This document shows, piece after piece, positions 43,980-53,342 of a DNA stretch of 64,000 nucleotides. Every line of letters starts with the position of its first letter. The first letter of the stretch is position 1. A program made the translations under genes and the position numbers. The DNA comes from an uncultured Lactobacillus sp. (GTDB taxonomy: Bacteria > Bacillota > Bacilli > Lactobacillales > Lactobacillaceae): contig CALNAK010000021.1 of the NCBI GenBank assembly GCA_937874185.1, positions 186,001-250,000 on the forward strand, read 5' to 3'. Below the pieces are notes generated by a model, which was not told the origin of the DNA, did not search any database, and was given only the letters and a program-made list of their open reading frames with translations.

Positions 43980-44969
43980 CTAGTATTTTTTATGTTTTTC
44001 AATATGGTCTAATAATACACCTGTTCCTAAAGCAACGGAATCAAGTGGACTATCAGTCATTAATACTGGTACTTGAAGCTTTTCTGAAAGTAATTTATCA
44101 AGATTTCTCAAAAGTGCACCACCACCGGTTAGCATGATACCACGATCAATGATATCACCTGAAAGTTCTGGAGGTGTTTGTTCCAAAACATTTCTTGCAG
44201 CATCAACAATTTGATCAACACCATCAGACAGAGCCTTTTGGATTTCTACTTCATTAGTAGTAATTTCCTTAGGTAATCCAGTAACGATATCAATACCACT
44301 AGCTGAGAATGTTTTACTTTCGTCGGCATCCATAACACAACCGATTTCCATCTTAATTTGTTCAGCAGTTCTTTCACCAATAATAAGGTTATGATTTTGC
44401 TTTATAAAGGCTTGAATGGCACCAGTCATCTTATCACCCGCAAAACGTAGTGAACGGCTTGTAACGATGTCTCCCATTGATATAACGGCAATATCACTCG
44501 TACCACCACCAATATCAATAACCATATTTCCTTGAGGTTTGAAAATATCCAAACCAGCACCAACAGCGGCAACTTTTGGTTCAAGTTGTAAGTAAACTTT
44601 ACCACCACCAGCTTGTTCAGCGGCTTCAATAATTGATTTCTGCTCAACCGGAGTAACGTTAGTTGGGGCACAAATCATAATAGTTGGCTTTGAGAAACGA
44701 CTTCTCATATTCAACTTATCAATGAAATATTGAAGCATCTTTTCAGTAATATCAAAGTCAGCAATAACCCCATCCTTCAACGGACGGATAGCTTTGATGT
44801 TAGCAGGTGTTCTACCTACCATCATGTAAGCGTCCTTACCAACAGCGACAACCTCATTATTATTTGTATTAATTGCTACTACGGAGGGTTCGTTTAAAAC
44901 GATACCTTCTCCCTTTACATCAATAAGTACATTTGCTGTACCTAAATCTATTCCTAGATATTTCGTCAT
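43980..44969 (-). CDS. mbl: MreB-like protein Mbl
   Basis: The second actin homologue of the window. The phosphate-1 motif GIDLGTANVLIDV lies at about residues 6-18 and the phosphate-2 motif VIDIGGGTSDIA near 150-161. It is 329 aa. Its place upstream of epuA-yidD-rodA and downstream of murA, apart from mreCD, fits Mbl rather than MreB. TTGGAGGATATGGC precedes the ATG, and an extended -10 lies about 31 bp upstream. Confidence 0.94.
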   Translation of the reverse strand: MTKYLGIDLGTANVLIDVKGEGIVLNEPSVVAINTNNNEVVAVGKDAYMMVGRTPANIKAIRPLKDGVIADFDITEKMLQYFIDKLNMRSRFSKPTIMICAPTNVTPVEQKSIIEAAEQAGGGKVYLQLEPKVAAVGAGLDIFKPQGNMVIDIGGGTSDIAVISMGDIVTSRSLRFAGDKMTGAIQAFIKQNHNLIIGERTAEQIKMEIGCVMDADESKTFSASGIDIVTGLPKEITTNEVEIQKALSDGVDQIVDAARNVLEQTPPELSGDIIDRGIMLTGGGALLRNLDKLLSEKLQVPVLMTDSPLDSVALGTGVLLDHIEKHKKY

Positions 44970-44999
44970 GCCATATCCTCCAAAAATCTAATCACAAAA

Positions 45000-45008
45000 A
45001 GTATATCA
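45000..45008 (-). promoter_or_regulatory. Extended -10 promoter of mbl
   Basis: TGATATACT on the minus strand fits TGNTATAAT with one change, about 31 bp before the mbl start. It lies just after the murA terminator. The -35 is weak. Confidence 0.6.
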
Positions 45009-45034
45009 TAACCAGCTTAATCATTAAATTGCCA

Positions 45035-45064
45035 ATAAAAAAAGGAGGTGGAATCCCCACTCCC
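45035..45064 (-). terminator. Intrinsic terminator of murA
   Basis: On the minus strand GGAGTGG pairs with CCACCTCC around GGATT, followed by a T7 run. It begins right after the murA stop codon. Confidence 0.85.
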
Positions 45065-46387
45065 CTAAGCTAATTTTGTAACACTTGGTATTGTATTTAA
45101 TACTAGGGTTTCTCGACCAGATTCATCGACAGAAACTCGTCTTATGTTAGCACCTAAATTTCTTAACTTTTCAGTGAATTGATAATATCCACGGTCCAAA
45201 TATTGAAGGTTTGAAACTCTAGTCTCACCTTCAGCAACTAATCCTGCTAGAACTAGTGCTGCAGCAGCACGTAAATCAGTAGCAGCAACATTAGCACCAC
45301 TTAATTGGGCTGGACCGAACATAATAACTGAATTACCTTCGATCTTATAATCAGCCTTCATCTTCCCAAATTCTGGGAAGTGCATGAATCTATTCTCAAA
45401 AACAGTTTCCGTCATAACAGTTGTTCCGACACTTAGCAATTGAGCTAAAGTCATCTGTGCCTGCATGTCAGTTGGAAAACCTGGATGTGGCATTGTCTTA
45501 ACATCAACTGGTTTGAGTTGACTACCACCGATAACTCTAATTCCTTCATCAGTTTCATCAATAGAAACACCCATTTCAATCAACTTAGCGATTAATGGGC
45601 GATTGTGTGCAGCAACAGCATCTTTAATAAAAATATCGCCATTTGTTACAGCTGCAGCAACCATAAATGTACCAGCTTCAATTCTATCTTGCATGATTGA
45701 ATGTTCACAACCATGCAAGCTTGATACACCAGTAATACGAACAGTATTAGTACCGGCACCAATAACATCAGCACCCATTTTACCTAAAATATTTGCTAAA
45801 TCAACAATCTCAGGCTCTCTGGCAGCATTATCAATAATTGTTTCGCCATCTGCCAAGGTAGCAGCCATCATAATATTTTGAGTAGCACCAACACTTGGGA
45901 AATCCAAATAAATATTAGCACCGTGTAATCCATCAGTTGTGGCATCAATAAAGCCACCATTCTGAGTGAACTTAGCTCCCATTGCTTCAAGACCTTTAAT
46001 GTGTAAATCAATTGGTCTCGAACCAATCGCACAGCCACCAGGCATTGCAACATGAGCTTCCTTGTTTCTAGCTAGTAAAGGCCCTAAAACAACAATTGAA
46101 GCACGCATCTTGTCGACTAAATCTTCAGGTGCGGTAGTTGATGTTCCTTCACTAGTATCCACTGTTAAAACTTCATCAATTTCATCATAAGAAACTTTAG
46201 CGTCCAAAGCTTTCAAGACTTTGGACATTGTAATTACGTCTGATAACGGAGGTATATTTGTTAAAGAGGTTTTTCCCTTTGAGGCTAAAAGAGTTGACGC
46301 CAATATAGGTAAGGCAGCATTCTTCGCACCTTCAATTCTTACAGTTCCCTTTAATTGCGTAGGTCCATTAACGATTATCTGTTGCAC
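45065..46387 (-). CDS. murA: UDP-N-acetylglucosamine 1-carboxyvinyltransferase MurA
   Basis: The first committed step of peptidoglycan synthesis: transfers enolpyruvate from PEP to UDP-GlcNAc. The catalytic cysteine is C119 in PGGCAIGSR, the fosfomycin target; K22-N23 of the substrate site are present. The start is GTG at 46387, six bases after GGAGGAG; an in-frame TTG five codons earlier overlaps that site. It is 440 aa. It is preceded by DUF1146, and an atp terminator lies upstream of both. Confidence 0.96.
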   Translation of the reverse strand: MQQIIVNGPTQLKGTVRIEGAKNAALPILASTLLASKGKTSLTNIPPLSDVITMSKVLKALDAKVSYDEIDEVLTVDTSEGTSTTAPEDLVDKMRASIVVLGPLLARNKEAHVAMPGGCAIGSRPIDLHIKGLEAMGAKFTQNGGFIDATTDGLHGANIYLDFPSVGATQNIMMAATLADGETIIDNAAREPEIVDLANILGKMGADVIGAGTNTVRITGVSSLHGCEHSIMQDRIEAGTFMVAAAVTNGDIFIKDAVAAHNRPLIAKLIEMGVSIDETDEGIRVIGGSQLKPVDVKTMPHPGFPTDMQAQMTLAQLLSVGTTVMTETVFENRFMHFPEFGKMKADYKIEGNSVIMFGPAQLSGANVAATDLRAAAALVLAGLVAEGETRVSNLQYLDRGYYQFTEKLRNLGANIRRVSVDESGRETLVLNTIPSVTKLA

Positions 46388-46411
46388 AATATTCTCCTCC
46401 AAAACCTGGAA

Positions 46412-46645
46412 TCATTTAAAAAGCAAGGCTATATTTTGGGATAGACTAAATAGGCTCATAAAAAACGAGCTTACTGTATAACCAAGAGCGATTGCAATAA
46501 ATGCTACAAGTAATTGTAACATTTTAGGATTGGTTTTGTTATAAATCTTTTTCCAATCCACTACTTGTAATAAATTAAAACTTAACCAAATAAATATAAC
46601 ATGACTTACAAGCGTAATTATGGCATTTATTCCTATACTTGTCAT
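46412..46645 (-). CDS. DUF1146 membrane protein (YwzB-like)
   Basis: A 77-aa protein with two transmembrane helices (about residues 8-27 and 44-68) joined by the family WKKIY segment near 31-35. Function is unknown. In Bacilli this gene commonly lies between atpC and murA, as here. It is 24 bp upstream of murA and probably co-transcribed with it. Confidence 0.85.
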   Translation of the reverse strand: MTSIGINAIITLVSHVIFIWLSFNLLQVVDWKKIYNKTNPKMLQLLVAFIAIALGYTVSSFFMSLFSLSQNIALLFK

Positions 46646-46731
46646 TTTATAAACCTCACTTTTCTAGATAATAACATTTTCTTAATTATTATGTGGCATT
46701 GTGGTAAATACTTTAAACTAATTTAAGACGC

Positions 46732-46761
46732 AAAAAAAGACCGAGTTTCCTCGATCTTTTT
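46732..46761. terminator. Intrinsic terminator of the atp operon
   Basis: GA-CGAG pairs with CTCG-TC around TTTC, flanked by A7 and T5 tracts. It ends the atp transcript on the minus strand, just before the DUF1146-murA run. Confidence 0.82.
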
Positions 46762-46769
46762 ATTATTAA

Positions 46770-47195
46770 CTAATTACGATGTGAGCTGACGTTAATTCTA
46801 TTAACGGCTTTACGTAAGGATACTTGTGCACGGGCCAAATCATCAACGTTGTGTTTTTGTTCAGCAACTTCGATAGTCTTTTCAGCCTTTTGCTTAGCAT
46901 ACTTGGCACGTCTCAAATCAATATCTCTAGCTCTTTCGGCACTATTAGCTACGACAGATACTAGATCATTGCTAAACTCCAAGAACCCGCCATTTACAGC
47001 GATTGAGTCTTCATGATGAGGCTTGTCTACACGACGTACACGTACTTCATCAATGACCAATGGGGCAATAATAGGTGCATGATGTGCCATAACACCAATC
47101 TCACCATCAATGGTACTCAATACAACGAGACTTGCATGATGGTCATAAACAACACCATCAGGAGTAACAATATTGACCTTCATAATATCAGGCAT
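46770..47195 (-). CDS. atpC: ATP synthase epsilon subunit
   Basis: The F1 central-stalk subunit that couples rotor to catalysis and inhibits ATP hydrolysis. It is 141 aa: an N-terminal beta-sandwich (about residues 1-86, with GEIGVMAHHAPI) and a C-terminal helical hairpin (about 90-140). Last gene of the atp operon, 17 bp after atpD. Confidence 0.96.
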   Translation of the reverse strand: MPDIMKVNIVTPDGVVYDHHASLVVLSTIDGEIGVMAHHAPIIAPLVIDEVRVRRVDKPHHEDSIAVNGGFLEFSNDLVSVVANSAERARDIDLRRAKYAKQKAEKTIEVAEQKHNVDDLARAQVSLRKAVNRINVSSHRN

Positions 47196-47212
47196 ATTAT
47201 TTCCTCCTTATG

Positions 47213-48670
47213 TTAGTTGGCAACCGCTTCAGTAGCGTTGTCATCGTTGTTTTCTTCACCAGCAGGTGTCCAGCCTAATTTCTTAGCTTTGGCTAGAACA
47301 TCATCAATTCCACCAACACCATTAAAGGCATCTTCTGGAACATCATCATATTTACCATCCAAAATAGCACGGAAATCTTTAACTGTTTCTTCAACTGGAA
47401 CATATGAACCGGGTACACCAGTAAATTGTTCAGCAACACTAAAGTTTTGTGACAAGAAGAATTGAATACGTCTTGCACGTGCAACAACAATTTTTTCTTC
47501 GTCAGACAATTCGTCCATACCCAAGATAGAAATAATATCTTGTAATTCACGATATCTTTGAAGAACTTGTTGAACTTGTGTAGCAACATCATAATGTTCT
47601 TTACCGATAATATCGGGATCAAGAGCAGATGATGATGAAGCTAGTGGATCAACAGCTGGATAAATACCTTGTTGAGTCAACTTACGTTCCAAGTTGGTTG
47701 TAGCATCCAAATGGGCGAAAGTTGTAGCAGGAGCAGGATCAGTATAATCATCGGCAGGAACATAAACGGCTTGAATTGAAGTAATTGAACCCTTCTTTGT
47801 AGAAGTGATTCTTTCCTGCAATTGACCCATTTCTGTAGCCAATGTTGGTTGATAACCAACGGCTGAAGGCATACGTCCAAGCAAGGCAGAAACTTCTGAA
47901 CCAGCTTGTGTAAATCTAAAGATGTTATCGATAAACAATAGAACATCTTGTCCTTCAACATCACGGAAGTACTCAGCAATTGTTAAACCTGTTAAGGCAA
48001 CACGCATACGAGCACCAGGTGATTCGTTCATTTGGCCATAAACCATGGCTGTTTTAGCAAGAACACCGGATTCCTTCATTTCATAATAAAGGTCATTACC
48101 TTCACGTGTTCTTTCACCAACACCAGTAAATACTGAAATACCACCATGCTCTTCAGCAATGTTATGGATTAATTCTTGAATTAGAACGGTCTTACCAACA
48201 CCGGCACCACCGAACAAACCAACTTTACCACCACGAACGTAAGGTTCGAGAAGATCGATAACTTTGATACCTGTTTCAAGAATTTCTGTTGATGTATTTA
48301 ATTGATCATAAGGAGGTGCTTGACGGTGAATACTCTTTCTTGGGAAGTCAGCTGGAAATGGCTTGCCTCCATCGATTGATTCACCTAAAACGTTAAATAC
48401 ACGGCCCAATGTTTCTTTACCAACTGGTACAGAAATTGGTTTACCTGTGTTTGTAACTTCAGCACCTCTTTGAAGTCCATCGGTAGAACTCATAGAAATA
48501 GCACGCAAGGCGCCATCACCTAATTCTAGGGCAACTTCAAGAGTGATAACTGATCCGTCATGTTTTGCAACGACTAAAGCGTCGTTAAGTTCTGGAAGAT
48601 CTCCGTCTAAAGGAAACTCCACATCGACAACCGGACCGATTACCTGAATAACTTTACCTTTGCTACTCAT
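47213..48670 (-). CDS. atpD: ATP synthase beta subunit
   Basis: The catalytic F1 subunit. The P-loop GGAGVGKT lies at residues 154-161, with the catalytic Glu in GERTREGND near 187-195 and the PSAVGYQPTLATEMG segment near 298. It is 485 aa, with a short acidic C-terminal tail. In lactobacilli the enzyme chiefly pumps protons out at the cost of ATP. Confidence 0.98.
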   Translation of the reverse strand: MSSKGKVIQVIGPVVDVEFPLDGDLPELNDALVVAKHDGSVITLEVALELGDGALRAISMSSTDGLQRGAEVTNTGKPISVPVGKETLGRVFNVLGESIDGGKPFPADFPRKSIHRQAPPYDQLNTSTEILETGIKVIDLLEPYVRGGKVGLFGGAGVGKTVLIQELIHNIAEEHGGISVFTGVGERTREGNDLYYEMKESGVLAKTAMVYGQMNESPGARMRVALTGLTIAEYFRDVEGQDVLLFIDNIFRFTQAGSEVSALLGRMPSAVGYQPTLATEMGQLQERITSTKKGSITSIQAVYVPADDYTDPAPATTFAHLDATTNLERKLTQQGIYPAVDPLASSSSALDPDIIGKEHYDVATQVQQVLQRYRELQDIISILGMDELSDEEKIVVARARRIQFFLSQNFSVAEQFTGVPGSYVPVEETVKDFRAILDGKYDDVPEDAFNGVGGIDDVLAKAKKLGWTPAGEENNDDNATEAVAN

Positions 48671-48690
48671 TAATTTGGCTCCTTTCTAAA

Positions 48691-49608
48691 CTATTCAAGT
48701 GCAGCAGCACCACCGACAATTTCAGTGATCTCTGTAGTAATTTGAGCCTGACGGGCACGGTTATAATGTAATGACAAATCTGCAATTAGATCGTCAGCAT
48801 TATCAGTCGCACTCTTCATAGCTGTTACAGAAGCAGCATGCTCTGCTGTTTTTGCATCCATCATTGCTCCTAAAACTAAACACTCAATATATTGAGGTAC
48901 AATTGCAGACAAAACTGCTTTAGGGTTTGGCTCTGTAATGTATTCACTAGCAACTTGTTCTTCTTCAGGCGTAACATCGTCAGGTTCTGAAAGTGGTAAC
49001 AACTTAGCGTTGGTAAACTTAGAAACCAATGAGTTAACGTGATGATTATGACAAATATCAATCTCATCAAACAATTCAGCTTGATACATTTGTAAAATTG
49101 TTTTCATGATTGGTGTGATATCTTCAACTGTTGGAATATCTGGTAAACCACGGTATTCGTAAGCTACATCGTAACCACGTGTTTTGAAGAATTCAGTACC
49201 AGTGGCACCTAAAGAGATAATAGTAAATTTACTCATGTCATTATGGTATTTCTTTTCAAAAATCTCCATCATGGCTTTCAAAATATTACTATTATATCCA
49301 CCAACAAGACCACGGTCACTTGTAATGACAACATAAGCGGTCTTTTTGACTTCACGAACCTTTAGAAGACTGTTTAGACTTAACGGATCAGTTGAATCAT
49401 CAGAAACTGATAATTCTTTGAAAACATCTGCAGCTGTTAAATGTCTAACAATACTTTCCACTTTGTTTGCGTACAATTGATAAGCAATAGATTTCTTTTC
49501 AATACGAGAGAGTTTAGCACCAGAGACCATTTGCATGGCTCTTGTTATTTGACCGGTTTTTTTAGTAGAAGAAATTCTTCTTTTAATGTCCATAAGGGAC
49601 TCAGCCAT
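48691..49608 (-). CDS. atpG: ATP synthase gamma subunit
   Basis: The rotor shaft of F1. It is 305 aa, with the conserved N-terminal helix (LMDIKRRISSTKKTGQITRAM), the central Rossmann-like domain (TSDRGLVGGYN near 89-99) and the C-terminal helix (NRARQAQITTEI). It lies between atpA (17 bp) and atpD (20 bp). Confidence 0.97.
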   Translation of the reverse strand: MAESLMDIKRRISSTKKTGQITRAMQMVSGAKLSRIEKKSIAYQLYANKVESIVRHLTAADVFKELSVSDDSTDPLSLNSLLKVREVKKTAYVVITSDRGLVGGYNSNILKAMMEIFEKKYHNDMSKFTIISLGATGTEFFKTRGYDVAYEYRGLPDIPTVEDITPIMKTILQMYQAELFDEIDICHNHHVNSLVSKFTNAKLLPLSEPDDVTPEEEQVASEYITEPNPKAVLSAIVPQYIECLVLGAMMDAKTAEHAASVTAMKSATDNADDLIADLSLHYNRARQAQITTEITEIVGGAAALE

Positions 49609-49625
49609 AATTTAAACCTCCTGTA

Positions 49626-51155
49626 TTATTTAGTTTGCTTACTATCTGACTTTGAAGCCAAGAAGTTTTCTGTAAATTCCTTTACAGCAGCTTTAAATGT
49701 TTCTTCGTCAGGTAATGTACCTTTTTCTTTGATTGTTTGTAGAAGATCTGAATGGTTTGCATCGAAATATTCAGAAAGTGAAGTTTCATATTCTTGAATA
49801 TCGTCAACTTCAATCTCGTCCAAGAATCCTCTTGTTAAGGCAAACAAAATCAAGACTTGTTTTTGAACAGATACAGGTGCGTGCAATGGTTGTTTTAGAA
49901 CTTCCACTGTACGACGACCACGATCTAGTTTTGATTTAGTTGCTTCATCAAGATCAGAACCGAATTGAGCAAATGATTCCAATTCACGATATGAAGAAAG
50001 ATCTAGACGTAATGTACCAGCAACCTTCTTCATAGCTTTAATTTGAGCATCTCCACCAACACGAGAAACAGATGTACCAGCATCAATAGCTGGACGAGTA
50101 CCTGAATAGAATAAATCACTACTCAAGAAAATCTGTCCATCGGTGATAGAAATAACGTTAGTTGGGATATAAGCTGACACATCACCGGCTTGTGTTTCGA
50201 TAATAGGTAGAGCAGTCATTGAACCGCCACCTAATTTATCACTCAACTTAGCTGCACGTTCTAGTAAACGTGAGTGTAAGTAGAAAACGTCACCAGGATA
50301 TGCTTCACGCCCAGGTGGTCTACGAAGCAATAGCGAAATTTCACGATAGGCAGTGGCTTGCTTGCTTAAATCGTCATATACGATCAAAACATGTTTACCG
50401 TTGTACATGAAATATTCACCCATTGCAGCACCAGCATATGGTGCATAGTAAAGCATTGGTGCTGGTTGACTAGGGCCAGCTTCGACAACGATTGTGTAAT
50501 CCATAGCACCATGTTTTCTCAAAGTTTCAACTTGACTTCTGATAGTTGATTCCTTTTGTCCAATGGCAACATAGATACAAATCATATCCTCATCTTTTTG
50601 ATTAAGAATTGTATCAATAGCAATTGATGTTTTACCGGTTTTACGGTCACCGATGATCAACTCACGTTGACCGCGGCCAATAGGAACAAGTGAGTCAATA
50701 GCTTTCAAACCTGTTTGTAGAGGTTCGAAAACTGACTTACGTTGCATAACACCGGGTGCAGGTGATTCAATAGGTCTTGTTTTATCAGTCTTGATTTCTC
50801 CAAGACCATCAACAGGTTGACCCAATGAATTTACGACACGTCCAATCATTTCTTCTCCGACTGGAACTTCCATAATACGACCAGTTCTCTTGATTGTGTC
50901 GCCTTCACGGATTTTATCGTAATTACCTAGAATGATGATACCAACATCATCACTTTCAAGGTTTTGAGCCACACCGAAAGTACCGTCTTGGAATTCTAGT
51001 AATTCACTTGCCATAGCATTTTCAAGGCCATTAGCACGAGCAATACCATCACCGACGTATGTAACTGTACCTACTTCATCAACTGAGAGTTCATTTTTAT
51101 AGTTCTTTAACTGTTCTTTGATCAGCGAACTAATCTCTTCAGTTTTGATGCTCAT
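49626..51155 (-). CDS. atpA: ATP synthase alpha subunit
   Basis: The non-catalytic nucleotide-binding F1 subunit. The P-loop GDRKTGKTS lies at residues 169-177, and the family signature PAIDAGTSVSR near 365. It is 509 aa from the ATG at 51155, chosen because GAGGTGAAAAGA lies just upstream; the in-frame GTG three codons earlier is part of that site. It lies between atpH and atpG. Confidence 0.98.
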   Translation of the reverse strand: MSIKTEEISSLIKEQLKNYKNELSVDEVGTVTYVGDGIARANGLENAMASELLEFQDGTFGVAQNLESDDVGIIILGNYDKIREGDTIKRTGRIMEVPVGEEMIGRVVNSLGQPVDGLGEIKTDKTRPIESPAPGVMQRKSVFEPLQTGLKAIDSLVPIGRGQRELIIGDRKTGKTSIAIDTILNQKDEDMICIYVAIGQKESTIRSQVETLRKHGAMDYTIVVEAGPSQPAPMLYYAPYAGAAMGEYFMYNGKHVLIVYDDLSKQATAYREISLLLRRPPGREAYPGDVFYLHSRLLERAAKLSDKLGGGSMTALPIIETQAGDVSAYIPTNVISITDGQIFLSSDLFYSGTRPAIDAGTSVSRVGGDAQIKAMKKVAGTLRLDLSSYRELESFAQFGSDLDEATKSKLDRGRRTVEVLKQPLHAPVSVQKQVLILFALTRGFLDEIEVDDIQEYETSLSEYFDANHSDLLQTIKEKGTLPDEETFKAAVKEFTENFLASKSDSKQTK

Positions 51156-51170
51156 TCTTTTCACCTCGAC

Positions 51171-51719
51171 TTAATTATTAACCAATAGTGTCTTCTTAAT
51201 GTCGTTAAATCTCTTAACAACACTACCATCAACGACTTGATCTCCTACACGGATGATAACTCCACCAATGATAGTTGGATCGACTATTTTCGTTAAATTT
51301 ACTTCATTTACTGAAAATCTCTTCTTAATTACAGACTTTAAGGTTTCTTCTTGAGAAGCATCTAAGTCAACAGTCGTAGTAACTGTAGCCTCAACAATTG
51401 CATTAACTTCATCATATTTTGCTATGAAAGCATCTGCAATTTCGATTATACAATCCATACGATTATTATCAAAGACTAAGCCCATGAAATCTTGCATTAA
51501 TTCGCCAAATTGGTTCTTTAATGTATCAAGAATTTTAGTTTTTTCAGTGCGAGAAATGGAACGTCCTGCAAGGGCAAAACCCAAGCTAGGATTTTCTTCG
51601 TAGACTTGCTTTAAAGCTTTTAAGTCTTCAAGCATTTCTTCTACAGAATTCTGTTCTTCGGCAACTTCGAAAAGTGCCTTACTGTAACGTTTTCCCACTT
51701 GCTTATTACTTAGTTTCAT
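51171..51719 (-). CDS. atpH: ATP synthase delta subunit
   Basis: The peripheral stator subunit that joins F1 to the b-subunit. It is 182 aa, with an N-terminal helical domain (KRYSKALFEVA, about residues 10-20) and the C-terminal GGVIIRVGDQVVDGSVVKRF signature near 152-171. It overlaps atpF by 14 bp, indicating coupling. Confidence 0.96.
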   Translation of the reverse strand: MKLSNKQVGKRYSKALFEVAEEQNSVEEMLEDLKALKQVYEENPSLGFALAGRSISRTEKTKILDTLKNQFGELMQDFMGLVFDNNRMDCIIEIADAFIAKYDEVNAIVEATVTTTVDLDASQEETLKSVIKKRFSVNEVNLTKIVDPTIIGGVIIRVGDQVVDGSVVKRFNDIKKTLLVNN

Positions 51720-52224
51720 TTACCGTCAACTCCTTAATATAAGAGTCGATTAGTGACTTTTGATCGTCCGCATTAAGTTCTTTAGAAATAACTTTAGAAG
51801 CAATTTCCAAAGATAAACTAGCAATGTCATTTTGTGCATCTGACATAGCATCTTGTTTAGCCTTTTCAGCGTCAGATTTTGCTCTTTGTCTTACTTCTTC
51901 AGCTTCGCTATGGGCATCAGATACGATAGACTTCTTTTGAGTCTCTCCGCTTTCCTTAGCCTTATTAACAATTCCGACCGCTTCAGCACGTGAATTTTTT
52001 AGAGCATCTTCACGATCTTTAGCCAACTTTTCAGCACGAGAACGTTCCTGATCCGCATAATCTAGATCACCAGAAATCTTTTCAGATCTGGCATCCATCA
52101 TCTTTGTCACAGGTCCCCAAGCAAAATGTTTGACCAAAACTGCTAAAACGATGAAAGAAACAAGAATGAAAAGCATGTCACCCAAAGCTACTTGATTCGC
52201 TCCGAGAACTAATAAACCTGCCAA
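51706..52224 (-). CDS. atpF: ATP synthase subunit b
   Basis: The Fo stator subunit: one N-terminal transmembrane helix (about residues 13-33) and a long charged helix that dimerises and binds delta. It is 172 aa. It starts with TTG at 52224, preceded by AAGGAGTGAAGAATA. A terminator-like hairpin (52264-52291) lies between atpE and this gene. Confidence 0.95.
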   Translation of the reverse strand: MAGLLVLGANQVALGDMLFILVSFIVLAVLVKHFAWGPVTKMMDARSEKISGDLDYADQERSRAEKLAKDREDALKNSRAEAVGIVNKAKESGETQKKSIVSDAHSEAEEVRQRAKSDAEKAKQDAMSDAQNDIASLSLEIASKVISKELNADDQKSLIDSYIKELTVNETK

Positions 52225-52263
52225 TATTCTTCACTCCTTCCTTTCTCATAAACACATAAACAT

Positions 52264-52291
52264 AAAAAGGCGATTTATTTTATATATCGCC
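52264..52291 (-). terminator. Terminator-like hairpin between atpE and atpF
   Basis: On the minus strand GGCGAT pairs with ATCGCC around an 11-nt AT-rich loop, followed by TTTTTATG. The stem is 6 bp, enough for partial termination. It lies inside the operon, just after the c-subunit gene. Confidence 0.65.
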
Positions 52292-52308
52292 AATTGGGGT
52301 TGTATGTA

Positions 52309-52521
52309 TTAAACGAAAAGAATAACGAACGCAATAGCAATAGCAATAATAGGAACAGCTTCGATAAGACCAACACCGATAAACATAGTTCCTCTTAACT
52401 TGTCAGCAACTTCTGGTTGACGGGCCATTCCTTCTAGTGTTTTAGAAATAACAAGTCCGTTACCGATTGATGCTCCAAGAGCAGCGATACCAGCTGCAAG
52501 AGCTGCCGCAATATCTTTCAT
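52309..52521 (-). CDS. atpE: ATP synthase subunit c
   Basis: The proteolipid that forms the rotating Fo ring. It is 70 aa with two transmembrane helices; the proton-carrying Glu is E54 in GVGLIEAVPI, and the polar loop ARQPE lies near 33-37. It has a Glu rather than Asp carboxylate, as in other Firmicutes. Many copies per complex are needed, and the hairpin downstream may raise its relative expression. Confidence 0.97.
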   Translation of the reverse strand: MKDIAAALAAGIAALGASIGNGLVISKTLEGMARQPEVADKLRGTMFIGVGLIEAVPIIAIAIAFVILFV

Positions 52522-52544
52522 AATTTAAAATCCTCCAATAAAAG

Positions 52545-53255
52545 TTATTCTTGTTCCAGTTTACGTGAAATATATACCATTGATAAAGTGGTAAATACAT
52601 ACGCTTGGATGGCTCCAATAAATACAGAAAAGCCTTGCCATACCATAGCTAATGGTATTGCTGCGATAAACGTAACAGCGCCAACACTCTTTGCAACAGA
52701 TCCAATAAGTGCAAGAAGTACTTCACCGGCAAATATATTACCGTAAAGACGTAATGACAATGTTAGGAAGTTGGTGAATTCTTCCAGAAGGTTAATTGGC
52801 AGCAAAAATTTTACCGGTCTTGCATAATTGGATACGTAACCGCCAAATCCAAATTTCTTCACAGCATAATAATGTGAAAGCAACAATGAGATAGTAGCAA
52901 GCCCCATTGTAATCAATGGATTAGATGTTGGTGACTTAACATATGTGAATCCGCCAATCTTTAGCTGGAATATTAATCCTAATTGGTTAGAAACAAAGAT
53001 GAATAGGAATAATACGAATGCATAAAGATTGAATTGTTTACCAGATCCATCTGGCATTGCTGATTTAACAATGCTATTAGTAAAGTCAATCATCCATTCG
53101 AGTACGTTTTGTGCCTTACCCGGTCTCAAAGTAATTTTGCGAGATAATGCAAACACTAAAATGAAAACGAGCGCACCAGCAACAAGAACCGATAAATCAT
53201 TTGCAACATTGAATCTTAAGCCTAAGAATTCAATAAACTTATACTTATCATCCAA
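52545..53255 (-). CDS. atpB: ATP synthase subunit a
   Basis: The Fo proton-channel subunit, an integral membrane protein with five or six helices and 236 aa. The essential Arg lies in the LSLRLYGNIFAGE segment near residues 165-177. It starts with TTG at 53255, six bases after AAGGAGGG. First atp gene; upp lies 87 bp upstream, and that gap may carry a further promoter, though none is clear. No separate atpI gene is seen here. Confidence 0.97.
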   Translation of the reverse strand: MDDKYKFIEFLGLRFNVANDLSVLVAGALVFILVFALSRKITLRPGKAQNVLEWMIDFTNSIVKSAMPDGSGKQFNLYAFVLFLFIFVSNQLGLIFQLKIGGFTYVKSPTSNPLITMGLATISLLLSHYYAVKKFGFGGYVSNYARPVKFLLPINLLEEFTNFLTLSLRLYGNIFAGEVLLALIGSVAKSVGAVTFIAAIPLAMVWQGFSVFIGAIQAYVFTTLSMVYISRKLEQE

Positions 53256-53342
53256 TAATAACCCTCCTTTCTTCGCTTATTGAAAACAATTGATACCACA
53301 AAATAATAACACTAAATTTTATATATTCAAACAATGAAATCT

